Notes: a model not told the origin generated them from the letters alone. 64,000 nucleotides of DNA from CAIKMD01 sp035552195 (GCA_035552195.1 DASZLU010000065.1:62001-126000), one strand, 5' to 3'. Numbered from the stretch's first letter, positions 26,677-34,884 are shown. Translations and numbers: made by a program.

Positions 26677-27690
26677 CTATTTCCCGGACAGGGTCAGCGC
26701 ATAGCGCTTGTCGATGAAAGAGGCGGGATCGAGATTGCCTTTCACCATGCCTTGCTCCTTGAACCATTCGATCTGATGCGCGATGTCTTGCGCATCGACG
26801 CGCGCTTCGGGGTCGATGTAGGGGATGCCGGCTTTGAGCTGTTGCGGCGTTTGCCCGGTGAATTTTCCGATCATCGCATAGAGCTCGGGCGCCGATTGTT
26901 GGTCGGCGCGCGTTTCGCCCGGGCCGGTGAAGGCATCGTGATAGTCGCGCATGCCCTTACGCAAGGCCCGCAGGAAACGCTGGACGAGATCAGGGTTCGT
27001 ATTCGCCGTCTTCGTGCTGGTGATGACGATGCTGAGCTGCCAGCGCACTTCGTCGCCGGCCCAGCCGAGCAGCTTCACATCGCCGCGCTCGACCGAGGGA
27101 AGGATCGTCGTCGCCGGCAGCAGACCGAAATCGACCTGGCCGCCCACCATGGCCGAGAGCTCGTTGGGAATGGTTTGCAACGCGAGGATACGGACGCCCT
27201 TCAGATCGACATGATATTTATCCGCGAGCAACGCCAAGCCGTAATGCGGCGGCGAGCCGATCACCGTGACCGACGCGGAATGCCCGCCGAAGCCGCCGAT
27301 GGTGTTGAGGCCGGCATCGTAAGCGCGTTTCGAGGCAACGATGCCCTCGTATTGGAAATGCGGCACCTCGCGCTGGTTGCCGCCGATCAATTCGAGTGCG
27401 CCTTGCGAGGCGAGCGTGAACAACGCGGCCGAGGTGCCGACGACGCCGAACGCCAGATCGCCCGAGACGATGCCAACCGGCACCGGCTCGGCGGAATCGA
27501 CGGTGACGATATCGACATCGAGCCCTTCGGCCGCGAAATAGCCTTTCTGCTGCGCGATCGAGGTGACGGCATACGGCGCTTGTTTCAAGGTGCCGATCTT
27601 GATCGATTCCGCGTGCAGCGGCAGAACCGTGCCGGCGAGCAACAACGCCGCGCCACCGATCGCGCCGAAGACCCTCAATGAAAGCCGCAT
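26677..27690 (-). CDS. ABC transporter substrate-binding protein, NMT1/THI5-like (orphan array, first)
   Basis: A 337-residue protein with signal peptide (GAIGGAALLLAGTVLPLHA) and mature start ESIKIGTLKQAPYAVTSIAQQKGYF. It shares the later pattern WAGDEVRWQLSIVITSTKTAN and DYHDAFTGPGETR with the other array members and with the two binding proteins at 40.7-42.8 kb. GGGGGGAGGGG precedes the ATG. The dehydrogenase gene ends 21 bases upstream, so the dehydrogenase and three binding proteins probably form one transcript. No membrane component is encoded nearby. Confidence 0.85.
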   Translation of the reverse strand: MRLSLRVFGAIGGAALLLAGTVLPLHAESIKIGTLKQAPYAVTSIAQQKGYFAAEGLDVDIVTVDSAEPVPVGIVSGDLAFGVVGTSAALFTLASQGALELIGGNQREVPHFQYEGIVASKRAYDAGLNTIGGFGGHSASVTVIGSPPHYGLALLADKYHVDLKGVRILALQTIPNELSAMVGGQVDFGLLPATTILPSVERGDVKLLGWAGDEVRWQLSIVITSTKTANTNPDLVQRFLRALRKGMRDYHDAFTGPGETRADQQSAPELYAMIGKFTGQTPQQLKAGIPYIDPEARVDAQDIAHQIEWFKEQGMVKGNLDPASFIDKRYALTLSGK

Positions 27691-27711
27691 GCCCCTCCCC
27701 CCTTTGCTTTA

Positions 27712-28587
27712 TTATCGCTTGAGTCCCGCTTGCTGGGCGATGATCTCGGCGACGGCGGCGGTGTCTTCGCCGCCGCGTCCCGCCGCTTGTGCCTCGTTGT
27801 AGACCGGCGCGCTGGCGGCGAAGGTCGGCACCGGAACGCCGAGCGCTTTGGCGAAGTCGGCGATGATCGCCATGTCCTTTTGCCAGATATCGATCTTCAT
27901 CGTCGGCGCGTAGTTGCCCGCGCCCATCAGCGGCGCGCGCAGCTCGAAGACACGCGAATTGCCGGCGCCGGAGGCGATGACCTTGACGATGGTCTCGGGA
28001 TCGAGCCCGGCTTTCATGCCGAGCACCATCGCCTCGGCGCTGGCGACGTTGTGCACCGCGACCAGCAGATTGGCGATGAACTTCATCTTGCTGCCGTTGC
28101 CGAAGGCGCCGAGGTAATGCGTGGCGCGCGCGAAGCCGCGGAACACCGGCTCGGCGCGGTCGTAAGCCGCGCGCTCGCCGCTGGCATAGACCGCGAGATC
28201 CCTGGTCACCGCCTGCGCGCCGGTGCCGGAGAGCGGACAATCGAGCGAGGCAATGCCGCCGGCGGCAAGCGCGGCGCGCGCCTTCTCTTTGGCCTCGATC
28301 GGCAAGGTGCTGAGCTCGGCGACGACAAGGCCCCTGACATTCGCGGCGAGCAGGCTTGCGACCGTTTCATCGAGCGCCTTGGCGCTGGGCAGGCTGGTGA
28401 GCACGACATCGGCGCCGCGCGCCGCCTCGCCTGCCGATGTCGCCGCGATGCCGTTCGGCTTCAGTGCCTCGAAGCGCGACGCATCGATGTCGTAGCCGCG
28501 CACGCACATACGCACGGCGAGCAGATTGCGCGCGATCGCGCCGCCCATAATGCCGAGCCCGATAACGCCGACGGTGGTTTGCGCCAT
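27712..28587 (-). CDS. NAD(P)-dependent oxidoreductase, 3-hydroxyisobutyrate dehydrogenase family
   Basis: A 291-residue beta-hydroxyacid dehydrogenase. The NAD-binding loop is VGVIGLGIMGGAIARNLL, the substrate loop DCPLSGTGAQA corresponds to the D-A-P-V-S-G-G motif, and the catalytic lysine lies in GNGSKMKFIANLLVAVHN. It oxidises or reduces a beta-hydroxy acid in the cytosol; the substrate is unknown. ATG 28587 is used since 17 upstream codons are unlike the family. It heads the four-gene leftward unit with three binding proteins, suggesting that the bound ligand and the enzyme substrate are related. Confidence 0.88.
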   Translation of the reverse strand: MAQTTVGVIGLGIMGGAIARNLLAVRMCVRGYDIDASRFEALKPNGIAATSAGEAARGADVVLTSLPSAKALDETVASLLAANVRGLVVAELSTLPIEAKEKARAALAAGGIASLDCPLSGTGAQAVTRDLAVYASGERAAYDRAEPVFRGFARATHYLGAFGNGSKMKFIANLLVAVHNVASAEAMVLGMKAGLDPETIVKVIASGAGNSRVFELRAPLMGAGNYAPTMKIDIWQKDMAIIADFAKALGVPVPTFAASAPVYNEAQAAGRGGEDTAAVAEIIAQQAGLKR

Positions 28588-28775
28588 GATCACCGCTCTT
28601 TCGACGTCATTGCGGACCGAGCAATTCGAGAACTGCACGCGACGCCTTCTTACCGCCAGTTTGTCCGAAGCAGGCGGGCTCCGCCAGTCTTACCCGTTCT
28701 CGCCAATGTGCCGCTCTTTCGCGGCGATAGAGCCTGCGCTAGCTTTTGAGCACGTGCGAGAAGAGGTCCCTCATC

Positions 28776-29330
28776 ATGCCGCAACCGATCGATCTGCAAT
28801 TCGCCCATGTCGGCATCTATGTGACCGATCTGGCCAAGATGGCCGATTTCTATCACCGCGTGATGGGCTTCCCGATCACCGATGAAGGTCCGCTGCACGG
28901 CGCGCAGATGATGTTCTTCAGCCGCAACCCGAAAGAGCATCACCAGGTCGTGCTGGTCGCCGGCCGCCCGCCCGGTCATGGCGACAAGGTCATCAACCAG
29001 ATGTCGTTCCGTGTCGGCTCGCTCGGCGACGTGCGCGCTTTTTATAAGCGCGTCCGCAACGAGCCGACCGCGACGGATCTCCACCCGATCTGCCATGGTC
29101 ACGCCTGGTCGATCTATTTCCGCGATCCCGAGGGCAACCGCATCGAGGTTTATTGCGACACGCCCTGGTACGTGCACCAGCCGATCCGCGAGGAGATGGA
29201 TTTCGAGCTGCCCGAGGACGAGATCATGAAGCGCAGCGAGGCCCTTGCCCGCACCCTGCCCGGCTTCACCACCGCCGAGGAATGGCGCGCGCGCACCGCC
29301 CGCATCATCGCCGACTACACGCCCGAATAG
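28776..29330 (+). CDS. VOC-family (glyoxalase/extradiol dioxygenase-like) protein
   Basis: A 184-residue protein. One VOC module pair is visible: FAHVGIYVTDLAKMADFYHRVMGF, then KVINQMSFRVGSLGDVRAFYKR, and the closing metal-ligand segment YFRDPEGNRIEVYCDTPWYV. His at residue about 11 and Glu in NRIEVYCD are probable metal ligands. It resembles catechol 2,3-dioxygenase-like proteins that act on aromatic ring or related substrates. The C-terminal helix of about 45 residues is unusual for plain glyoxalases. AAGAGG lies upstream of ATG 28776. The gene stands alone on the + strand. Confidence 0.82.
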   Translation: MPQPIDLQFAHVGIYVTDLAKMADFYHRVMGFPITDEGPLHGAQMMFFSRNPKEHHQVVLVAGRPPGHGDKVINQMSFRVGSLGDVRAFYKRVRNEPTATDLHPICHGHAWSIYFRDPEGNRIEVYCDTPWYVHQPIREEMDFELPEDEIMKRSEALARTLPGFTTAEEWRARTARIIADYTPE

Positions 29331-29339
29331 GCCCGCCGC

Positions 29340-29642
29340 CTACGCAGTTTCGGCGATGATGTCGAGCGGCACGACTTGGACCTCGCCGCCCGCGACGCGC
29401 CGGTTCTCGGCGTTGTAGGCCTTGAAGAATTCCTGCGCTTGCAGCGTCTGGATCGCCGCATCGTCGGCTGCCGCCGCGAGGTGGCAATATTCGTCGCTGC
29501 CACGGATATTCATGACGCGATAGCGAATCTTGCCCTTGAGCGCGGGGTTGGCATCGATTGCCGCAACGAACGCGGCGATGGCGCGATGCCAATCATCCTT
29601 CGATCCCTCTTTGAAACGATACCTGATCATAAAATGCTTCAT
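29340..29642 (-). CDS. Small conserved hypothetical protein, possible ferredoxin-like dimer fold
   Basis: A 100-residue cytosolic protein. The opening MKHFMIRYRFKEGSKDDWHRAIAAFVAAI and later EYCHLAAAADDAAIQTLQ are reminiscent of the alpha/beta barrel monooxygenase (ABM) or EthD type folds, but no catalytic motif is certain. AGGAGGAG lies 4 bases before the ATG. It is divergent from an HxlR regulator gene with 95 bases between them, and a clear inverted repeat lies there, so it is probably a target of that regulator. Confidence 0.6.
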   Translation of the reverse strand: MKHFMIRYRFKEGSKDDWHRAIAAFVAAIDANPALKGKIRYRVMNIRGSDEYCHLAAAADDAAIQTLQAQEFFKAYNAENRRVAGGEVQVVPLDIIAETA

Positions 29643-29673
29643 GACTCCTCCTGGCCAGGAGTTAGGATCGGCA

Positions 29674-29699
29674 TATCCGTTTTCGCAAGTACGGACATA
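29674..29699. promoter_or_regulatory. Putative HxlR operator between divergent genes
   Basis: TATCCGT (29674-29680) and ACGGACATA (29691-29699) form an inverted repeat with a 10-base spacer, centred in the 95-base gap between the small hypothetical gene and the HxlR gene. HxlR proteins bind such dyads as dimers. The position suits control of both promoters. Confidence 0.5.
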
Positions 29700-29737
29700 A
29701 ATGATACTAACCGAGACCTGCCCCGGAGAATTCGCCC

Positions 29738-30109
29738 ATGCCGCGATCGTCGTCTAGCTCCGCCTGCGCCTGCCCGGTCATGGCCTTCCAGCGCATGATC
29801 AGCGGCAAGTACAAAGCGCGCATCATCTGGGATCTGAAAGACGGACCGCTGCGCTATAGCGCGCTGCGCCGCGGCTTGTTGCGGGGCGCCGAGGGCAGCG
29901 GCGAAATCACGCCGCGCGTCTTGAGCCGCGAATTGAAGGCGCTCGCCGAGATGGGCTTCATCGCGCGCAAGGATTTCGGCCTCGTGCCGCCGAAGGTCGA
30001 ATACAAGCTGACCAAGCTCGGGCACAGTTTTCTGCCGGTGATCGAGACGATTCAGACCTGGGGATTACGCTATTTCCGTCCTGCGTTATTAACCATATCG
30101 AAGAATTAA
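29738..30109 (+). CDS. HxlR-family transcriptional regulator
   Basis: A 123-residue winged-helix protein. The family pattern C-P-V (ACACPVMAFQRMISGKYKARIIWDLKDGPLRYSALRR) and the recognition part ITPRVLSRELKALAEMGFIARK are present, ending in the wing and VEYKLTKLGHSFLPVIETIQTWG. HxlR proteins are dimers that sense aldehydes, quinones or disulfide stress, often through the cysteine in the C-P motif, here two cysteines at residues about 10 and 12. It probably represses itself and the divergent 100-residue protein gene. Confidence 0.88.
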   Translation: MPRSSSSSACACPVMAFQRMISGKYKARIIWDLKDGPLRYSALRRGLLRGAEGSGEITPRVLSRELKALAEMGFIARKDFGLVPPKVEYKLTKLGHSFLPVIETIQTWGLRYFRPALLTISKN

Positions 30110-30230
30110 CCAAGAATATCCCGCCGAAACATCGAAATTACATAGTAAATATCGAAAATTGTATTGAAATTCGTTTCGAAACACTTAAGCTCCGCGTCGT
30201 TCATTCGGCGTTGGTTGAAGGGTGATGACG

Positions 30231-30461
30231 ATGCGGATTTACACCGTGACTTGCGATGGCCGTCCCGCCGCGATGGTTCGTGCGACGCACAAAAGCGAAG
30301 CGATAGCCGCCACCCTCGATCTCGCCGAGCAACGCAACCTCCTCGGCCTCGTTGCCGGGCCCCGCCGCTTCGAAGCGCGCGAGCCGGCCGATGCCGAGAT
30401 GGTCGAATGGTTTCGCCATCACCTCGATCATCTAATCCTCGAGGAACCGATCGCGGCATGA
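30231..30461 (+). CDS. Small hypothetical protein (first of a coupled pair)
   Basis: A 76-residue soluble protein beginning MRIYTVTCDGRPAAMVRATHK, alpha/beta in pattern, acidic toward the C-terminus. No family recognised. Starts at 30225 (ATG) or 30222 (GTG) are also in frame; 30231 fits AAGGG at 30217-30222 best. Its TGA overlaps the ATG of the following small gene (ATGA). An AT-rich leader with the palindrome GTTTCGAAAC (30173-30182) lies upstream, which differs clearly from the rest of the GC-rich window and may hold the promoter. Confidence 0.6.
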   Translation: MRIYTVTCDGRPAAMVRATHKSEAIAATLDLAEQRNLLGLVAGPRRFEAREPADAEMVEWFRHHLDHLILEEPIAA

Positions 30462-30664
30462 TTGCGGCGGTAGCTTGCGCGATGAACGACTTCGACTCCA
30501 GCGAAGCGCGACGCATTGCCGAGGATCTGATCGGCAAATACGGCGTCGACGCCATCGACCACGTCCGCGCCCGCGCCGCGCGCGCGGTCGACATCGGCGA
30601 CGACATCGCCCAGGCGATCTGGCGCCGGGTTCTCGCCGCGACCTCCGAATTGTTGCGGCGTTGA
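30458..30664 (+). CDS. Small hypothetical protein (second of a coupled pair)
   Basis: A 68-residue helical protein: residues 9-35 read MNDFDSSEARRIAEDLIGKY and then AIDHVRARAARAVDIGDDIAQAIWRRV. This helix pattern, with a G-D and an I/W near the end, is shared by small unassigned alphaproteobacterial proteins; I cannot name a family with confidence. Start 30458 gives the ATGA overlap with the preceding gene and has GAGGAA about 12 bases upstream; ATG 30482 is an alternative. Confidence 0.55.
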   Translation: MIAAVACAMNDFDSSEARRIAEDLIGKYGVDAIDHVRARAARAVDIGDDIAQAIWRRVLAATSELLRR

Positions 30665-30699
30665 CGCTCCGCTGACCGCGGCATAGCGTGGGCCCGGCA

Positions 30700-31494
30700 A
30701 TGACCGGGCCTTATCAAACCATCCTGACCGACACGCCGGTGCCGCACGTGCTGCGCGTCACGTTGAACCGTCCCGAAGTCGCGAACGCGTTCAACACCCA
30801 GATGATGCGCGATCTGCTGGCGCTGTGGCAGGAGCTTGCCGTCAGCGCGGAGCCGCCGCGCTGCATCGTGTTGACCGGCGCAGGCGACCGCGCCTTCTGT
30901 GCCGGCGCCGATCTCAAAGAGCGCAACACGCTCAGCGAGGCGCAATGGATGGCGCAGCACGTCATCATCGAAGAGCAGTTCAAAGCGCTGATCGAATGCC
31001 CGGTGCCGGTGATCGCCGCCGCCAACGGCCACGCTTTCGCCGGCGGGCTGGAGATGCTGCTGGCTTGCGATTTCGCATACGCGGTGAGAGCCGTGCGTTT
31101 CGCGCTGACCGAGGTGACGCTCGGGCTGATGCCCGGCGCCGGCGGCACGCAGACCCTGTCGCGCGCCGTCGGCGAGCGCCGCGCCAAGGAGATCATCCTC
31201 ACCGGCAAGCCGTTCGCGGCGCTTGAGGCGCTGGAATGGGGCGTGGTGAACGCGCTCTACGAGCCGGACGCGCTGATGCCGGCGGCGCTGGAGACGGCAA
31301 CGCGCATCGCAACCAACGCACCGATCGCCGTTAAAGAAGCGCGGCGCTCGATCCATGGCGGACTGCAGAAGGATCTCGCCGCCGCAATGCGCTTCGAGAT
31401 CGAATGCTACAACAAGCTGGTCCCGACCGAAGATCGGGCGGAAGGCATTCGCGCCTTCAACGAAAAGCGCAAACCCGTTTTCAAGGGTCGTTAA
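30700..31494 (+). CDS. Enoyl-CoA hydratase/isomerase family protein
   Basis: A 264-residue crotonase-fold protein. The oxyanion and catalytic segments are AFCAGADLKERN, ANGHAFAGGLEMLLACDFAYA (first catalytic Glu in GGLEM) and TEVTLGLMPGAGGTQTLSR (second Glu in TEVTLG), both acidic residues being present as in true hydratases. It hydrates a 2-enoyl-CoA in beta-oxidation or amino acid breakdown. A GTG at 30688 would add four residues; neither start has a good ribosome site. The acyl-CoA dehydrogenase gene follows after 19 bases. Confidence 0.92.
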   Translation: MTGPYQTILTDTPVPHVLRVTLNRPEVANAFNTQMMRDLLALWQELAVSAEPPRCIVLTGAGDRAFCAGADLKERNTLSEAQWMAQHVIIEEQFKALIECPVPVIAAANGHAFAGGLEMLLACDFAYAVRAVRFALTEVTLGLMPGAGGTQTLSRAVGERRAKEIILTGKPFAALEALEWGVVNALYEPDALMPAALETATRIATNAPIAVKEARRSIHGGLQKDLAAAMRFEIECYNKLVPTEDRAEGIRAFNEKRKPVFKGR

Positions 31495-31513
31495 TTGGTA
31501 GGGGGCCGCTGAG

Positions 31514-32686
31514 ATGGCCGAGACGGTGCTTACGCTCAGCGAGGATAATCCCGAGATCCGCGCCGGGGTGCGCAAGATCTGCGCGGGCTTCCCCGGCAGC
31601 TACTGGCGCGGTCTCGACGAGCGTCAGGAATATCCCGACGCGTTCGTCAAAGCATTGACCGGCGCCGGTTATCTCGCCGCGCTGATCCCCGAGAGCTATG
31701 GCGGCGCCGGCCTGCCTTTGCGCGCGGCGAGCGCGATCCTCGAAGAGATTCATGCCGCCGGCTGCAACGCCGCAGCCTGCCACGCCCAGCTCTATGTCAT
31801 GGGCACCGTGCTGCGGCATGGCAGCGAGGCCCAGAAACAGGCGTTCCTGCCGAAGATCGCTTCGGGCGAATTGCGGCTGCAGGCTTTCGGCGTCACCGAG
31901 CCCTCGACCGGCACCGATACGACGCAACTCAAGACCCGGGCCGAGCGAAACGGCGACCATTACGTCGTCACGGGTCAAAAAGTCTGGACCTCGCGCGCGC
32001 TGCAATCCGACCTGCTGCTGCTGCTGGCACGCACTACGCCGGCCGACAAGGTGCAGCGCCGCGGCGACGGGCTTTCGGTGTTCATCGTCGATATCCGCGC
32101 CAGCCTCGGCCACGGGCTCGAGATCAAGCGGCTGCCGGCGATGATCAATCACAACACCACCGAGCTCTTCTTCGACGGCCTCAAAGTGCCCGCCGAGAAC
32201 CGCATCGGCGAGGAAGGCAAGGGCTTTCGTTACATTCTCGACGGCATGAACGCCGAGCGCATCCTGATCGCCTCGGAAGCGCTGGGCGATGCGCGCTGGT
32301 TCATCCGCACGGCGACGGAATACGCCAAGAGCCGCATCGTCTTCGAGCGACCGATCGGCCAGAACCAAGGCGTGCAATTTCCGATCGCGCGCGCCTTCGC
32401 CGAAACCGAAGCCGCCGATCTCATGGTGCGCAAAGCCGCTTCGCTGTTCGATAGCGGCGTGCCCTGCGGCGCCGAGGCCAATATGGCGAAGCTGCTCGCC
32501 GCCGATGCGTCGTGGCACGCGGGCGAAGCCTGCCTGCAGACGCATGGCGGCTTCGGCCTGGCGCGCGAATACGATGTCGAGCGCAAATGGCGCGAGACGC
32601 GGCTCTTCTCGATCGCGCCGGTCTCGACCAATCTCATCCTGGCGTATCTCGCCGAGCATGTGCTCGGGCTTCCTCGTTCTTATTAG
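31514..32686 (+). CDS. Acyl-CoA dehydrogenase
   Basis: A 390-residue flavoprotein. Typical segments are LQAFGVTEPSTGTDTTQLKTRAERNG (flavin and acyl binding), VTGQKVWTSRA, the FAD-binding MNAERILIASEALG and QTHGGFGLAREYDVERKWRE. The usual catalytic glutamate context Y-E-G-T is replaced here by IAPVSTNLIL, as in a subgroup of this family, so the base may lie elsewhere. It oxidises an acyl-CoA to the 2-enoyl-CoA and passes electrons to ETF. It follows the hydratase gene by 19 bases and precedes a GST gene by 11, probably one transcript. Confidence 0.92.
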   Translation: MAETVLTLSEDNPEIRAGVRKICAGFPGSYWRGLDERQEYPDAFVKALTGAGYLAALIPESYGGAGLPLRAASAILEEIHAAGCNAAACHAQLYVMGTVLRHGSEAQKQAFLPKIASGELRLQAFGVTEPSTGTDTTQLKTRAERNGDHYVVTGQKVWTSRALQSDLLLLLARTTPADKVQRRGDGLSVFIVDIRASLGHGLEIKRLPAMINHNTTELFFDGLKVPAENRIGEEGKGFRYILDGMNAERILIASEALGDARWFIRTATEYAKSRIVFERPIGQNQGVQFPIARAFAETEAADLMVRKAASLFDSGVPCGAEANMAKLLAADASWHAGEACLQTHGGFGLAREYDVERKWRETRLFSIAPVSTNLILAYLAEHVLGLPRSY

Positions 32687-32697
32687 GGCCCTCGTCG

Positions 32698-33351
32698 ATG
32701 ACGGTAACCATTACCGCGTTCGAACGGTCGCCCGATGGCGGCAAAGGATTGGCACGCGATACGCGCGTTCGCTGGGCGCTCGAGGAAGTCGGCCAGCCTT
32801 ACGAGGTGCGCCTGGTTTCGTTTCGCGCGATGAAGGAACAAACGCATCTGGCGATTCATCCTTTTGGCCAGATTCCGACTTATGAGGAAGGCGACCTCGC
32901 CCTCTTCGAGACCGGGGCGATCGTGTTTCATATCGCCGAGCGCTATGCCGGGCTGCTGCCGGCCGATGCCATCGCGCGGGCACGCGCGATCACGTGGATG
33001 TTCGCGGCGCTCAATACGATCGAGCCGCCGATCCTTGAGCTCGCAAACGCCAGATTTCTGGAAGGCGACAAGCCCTGGTCGAAGGAGCGCCTGCCGCTGG
33101 TCGAGGATCGGATCCGCGACCGGCTGAAGCAGCTCTCGCCTCGCCTGGGCGATGCCGATTGGCTCGATGGTGCGTTCAGCGCCGGCGACCTGATGATGGC
33201 GTCGGTGCTGCTCAGGCTGAGGGCATCGGGCATTCTGAACGAGTATCCGAACCTCGCCGCCTACGTCGCGCGCGGCGAAGCGCGGCCGGCCTACAAGCGG
33301 GCATTCGCCGCTCAACGGGCGGTGAACGCCGGCCAGCCGCCAGCCGGCTAA
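32698..33351 (+). CDS. Glutathione S-transferase family protein
   Basis: A 217-residue protein. The thioredoxin-like N-terminal half includes RVRWALEEVGQPYEVRLV, HPFGQIPTYEEGDLALFETGAIVFHIAER (the cis-proline I-P and the E-T/S-G glutathione-binding motif), and the all-helical C-terminal half includes FSAGDLMMASVLLRLR, where the N-capping D is conserved. It probably conjugates or reduces with glutathione in the cytosol. Start at ATG 32698, 11 bases after the acyl-CoA dehydrogenase, with no strong ribosome site. Confidence 0.9.
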   Translation: MTVTITAFERSPDGGKGLARDTRVRWALEEVGQPYEVRLVSFRAMKEQTHLAIHPFGQIPTYEEGDLALFETGAIVFHIAERYAGLLPADAIARARAITWMFAALNTIEPPILELANARFLEGDKPWSKERLPLVEDRIRDRLKQLSPRLGDADWLDGAFSAGDLMMASVLLRLRASGILNEYPNLAAYVARGEARPAYKRAFAAQRAVNAGQPPAG

Positions 33352-33477
33352 GCGAGAGCCAATCGCGACGAGCGATCGGCCCGCGCGCTTCGACCAGATC
33401 GATGAAGCGATCGATAATGGTCTTGGGCTGGACGGATCGCCCGTTGTTTGTCGGTTCAGCGACGGCGGAGACGGGGG

Positions 33478-33741
33478 TTAGCGGGTCTCGGGCGGATCGA
33501 TCTTGGCGCTGGCCGTGCGGGTGCGATCGGCGACGAGCCAAGCCGCCAGCGCGATCAGTCCGACGCTGATCAGCGCCGCCGACGTCTGCTGGATGCCGGT
33601 GTCGTTGAACGGAAAGAAATGCAGGTAATGCGGGTCGATCGACGTGGCGACGGCATTGAGGCCCATCACGGCACCCAGCACGCCGACAGCGTGGCCGAGA
33701 GCGCGATACATCATGGTGGACTTGGCGGTACGGCGGATCAT
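33478..33741 (-). CDS. Small membrane protein, hypothetical
   Basis: An 87-residue protein with two hydrophobic segments (ALGHAVGVLGAVMGLNAVA and SAALISVGLIALAAWLVA) joined by a short loop SIDPHYLHFFPFNDTGI. The C-terminus is polar. AGGAGAAG lies about 5 bases before the ATG at 33741, which decides the start over a longer frame. No family recognised. It stands alone, convergent with the GST gene. Confidence 0.6.
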   Translation of the reverse strand: MIRRTAKSTMMYRALGHAVGVLGAVMGLNAVATSIDPHYLHFFPFNDTGIQQTSAALISVGLIALAAWLVADRTRTASAKIDPPETR

Positions 33742-34009
33742 CGGTCTTCTCCTGACAAAAGCGGGGAACTGCCGATAAAAAGGCAACAAATAGGCCAGAC
33801 CCGCGACATCAAAGGCTTAGCGGAAATTAACCAGTTGCCGTGGCGCATTGTGTAAGGCCGGGCGACAGGGCGGCGGGGCAGCAGGGCAGCATGCGTTAAG
33901 CCTGACTGCCGAAATTAAGCCGCAATGCTTCCACGAAACCAGCATTCGCGCGGCTTAGCCTGCCGTCACTAGGGATTCGCCAGAACCTCTCTCAGGGAGA
34001 CAAAGACCG

Positions 34010-34426
34010 ATGCGCGTGATTTCGATTGCCGTTACCGCCGCTGCTGCCGCCCTTCTCTTCACCGGCTCGCCGGCCACCCATGCGGCGACGCCGCAGATCA
34101 CCTGCTCGCAGCTTCCCGATGCGCAACGCTTCGTCGACGGGCTGCATCCGGGACCCAACACCAGCGCCGCGCAGAAGCATCTGGACGCCGCCAAGCAGGC
34201 CTCCGATGCCGGCGACCAAGGTCATTGCGTCTCGGAACTCGGTCGGGTGAATTATTACGCTTCGCGCTCGGCCAATGCCGACAAGCACGCCGCGGCGCAT
34301 CCGGCCAGTGCGCATCACGCGCGCCGCCGCCACGTGCTCTGCGCCGATGCGATGCATCAGAACCGCCCGGGCGGCACCGACTATCACGGACCCGCGGTGC
34401 CGGGCTGCCGTCGCCCGCCGGTTTAA
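34010..34426 (+). CDS. Hypothetical secreted protein with His-rich segment
   Basis: A 138-residue protein with a signal peptide (ISIAVTAAAAALLFTGSPATHA, cleavage near HA-ATP). The mature protein has four cysteines (ITCSQL, GHCVSE, VLCADA, PGCRRP) and a histidine-rich stretch KHAAAHPASAHHARRRH that could bind metal. It is not a family I recognise. A long hairpin terminator follows at 34468-34497. It stands alone. Confidence 0.65.
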   Translation: MRVISIAVTAAAAALLFTGSPATHAATPQITCSQLPDAQRFVDGLHPGPNTSAAQKHLDAAKQASDAGDQGHCVSELGRVNYYASRSANADKHAAAHPASAHHARRRHVLCADAMHQNRPGGTDYHGPAVPGCRRPPV

Positions 34427-34467
34427 TCGAGGTAGGTTGAACCTCGCCCGTTCATCCGGGCATCAAA

Positions 34468-34497
34468 AACGGGCAGCGGCTCACACCGCTGCCCGTT
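34468..34497. terminator. Bidirectional rho-independent terminator
   Basis: AACGGGCAGCGG (34468-34479) pairs perfectly with CCGCTGCCCGTT (34486-34497) over 12 base pairs, with a 6-base loop. On the minus strand the stem is followed by TTTTTG, a good U tract for the leftward gene at 34528-34884. On the + strand gtgtttt follows for the secreted protein gene. The two genes converge here. Confidence 0.8.
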
Positions 34498-34527
34498 GTG
34501 TTTTGGTCGATCGCTGCGGCGTCGCCA

Positions 34528-34884
34528 CTAGTCGTCTTGATGAAGGTCGCGGCGATCCTGGCGCACGTCCTTGCGGTCGTTCCGCAAATCCTGGCGCTCG
34601 CTGTTGATCGTCTTTTGATCCTGCATCATGTCCTTCTGCTCGGCGGCCGCGCCCGCGGTGTTGCCCTCGCGTAAATCCTGACGCTCGGCTTGCTGGTCGC
34701 GATGGATATCGCGCTCCTCACTTTTGAGCGTCTTCTGGTCCTGGTGGATGTCCTTCTGGTCGCCGCGAACATCGCGCTGGTCCTGCCGCATATCGGAGCT
34801 CGCGCTGTCGGCGAACGCCGGCACGCCCGCTCCGATCGCCACCGCCAATCCCATCGCCACCGCAAGCCCCATGTTGCGTTTCAT
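34528..34884 (-). CDS. Secreted, highly charged repeat protein
   Basis: A 118-residue protein with a signal peptide (GLAVAMGLAVAIGAGVPAFA). The mature part of about 92 residues is made almost only of D, Q, R, K, E and H, in a repeated seven-residue pattern such as QDQRDVR, GDQKDIH, QDQKTLK, SERQDLR, NDRKDVR, QDRRDLH. Hydrophobic residues (V, I, L) recur about every seventh position, so a charged helix or coiled coil is likely. No cysteine. GGAGAG precedes the ATG. Possible roles are polyanion, metal or water binding in the periplasm, all inferred. Confidence 0.7.
   Translation of the reverse strand: MKRNMGLAVAMGLAVAIGAGVPAFADSASSDMRQDQRDVRGDQKDIHQDQKTLKSEERDIHRDQQAERQDLREGNTAGAAAEQKDMMQDQKTINSERQDLRNDRKDVRQDRRDLHQDD

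Noticed and set aside
33352..34009. Possible genes on either side of the small membrane protein gene at 33478
   Set aside because: The short frames have no ribosome site or family features and read as shadows or random frames.
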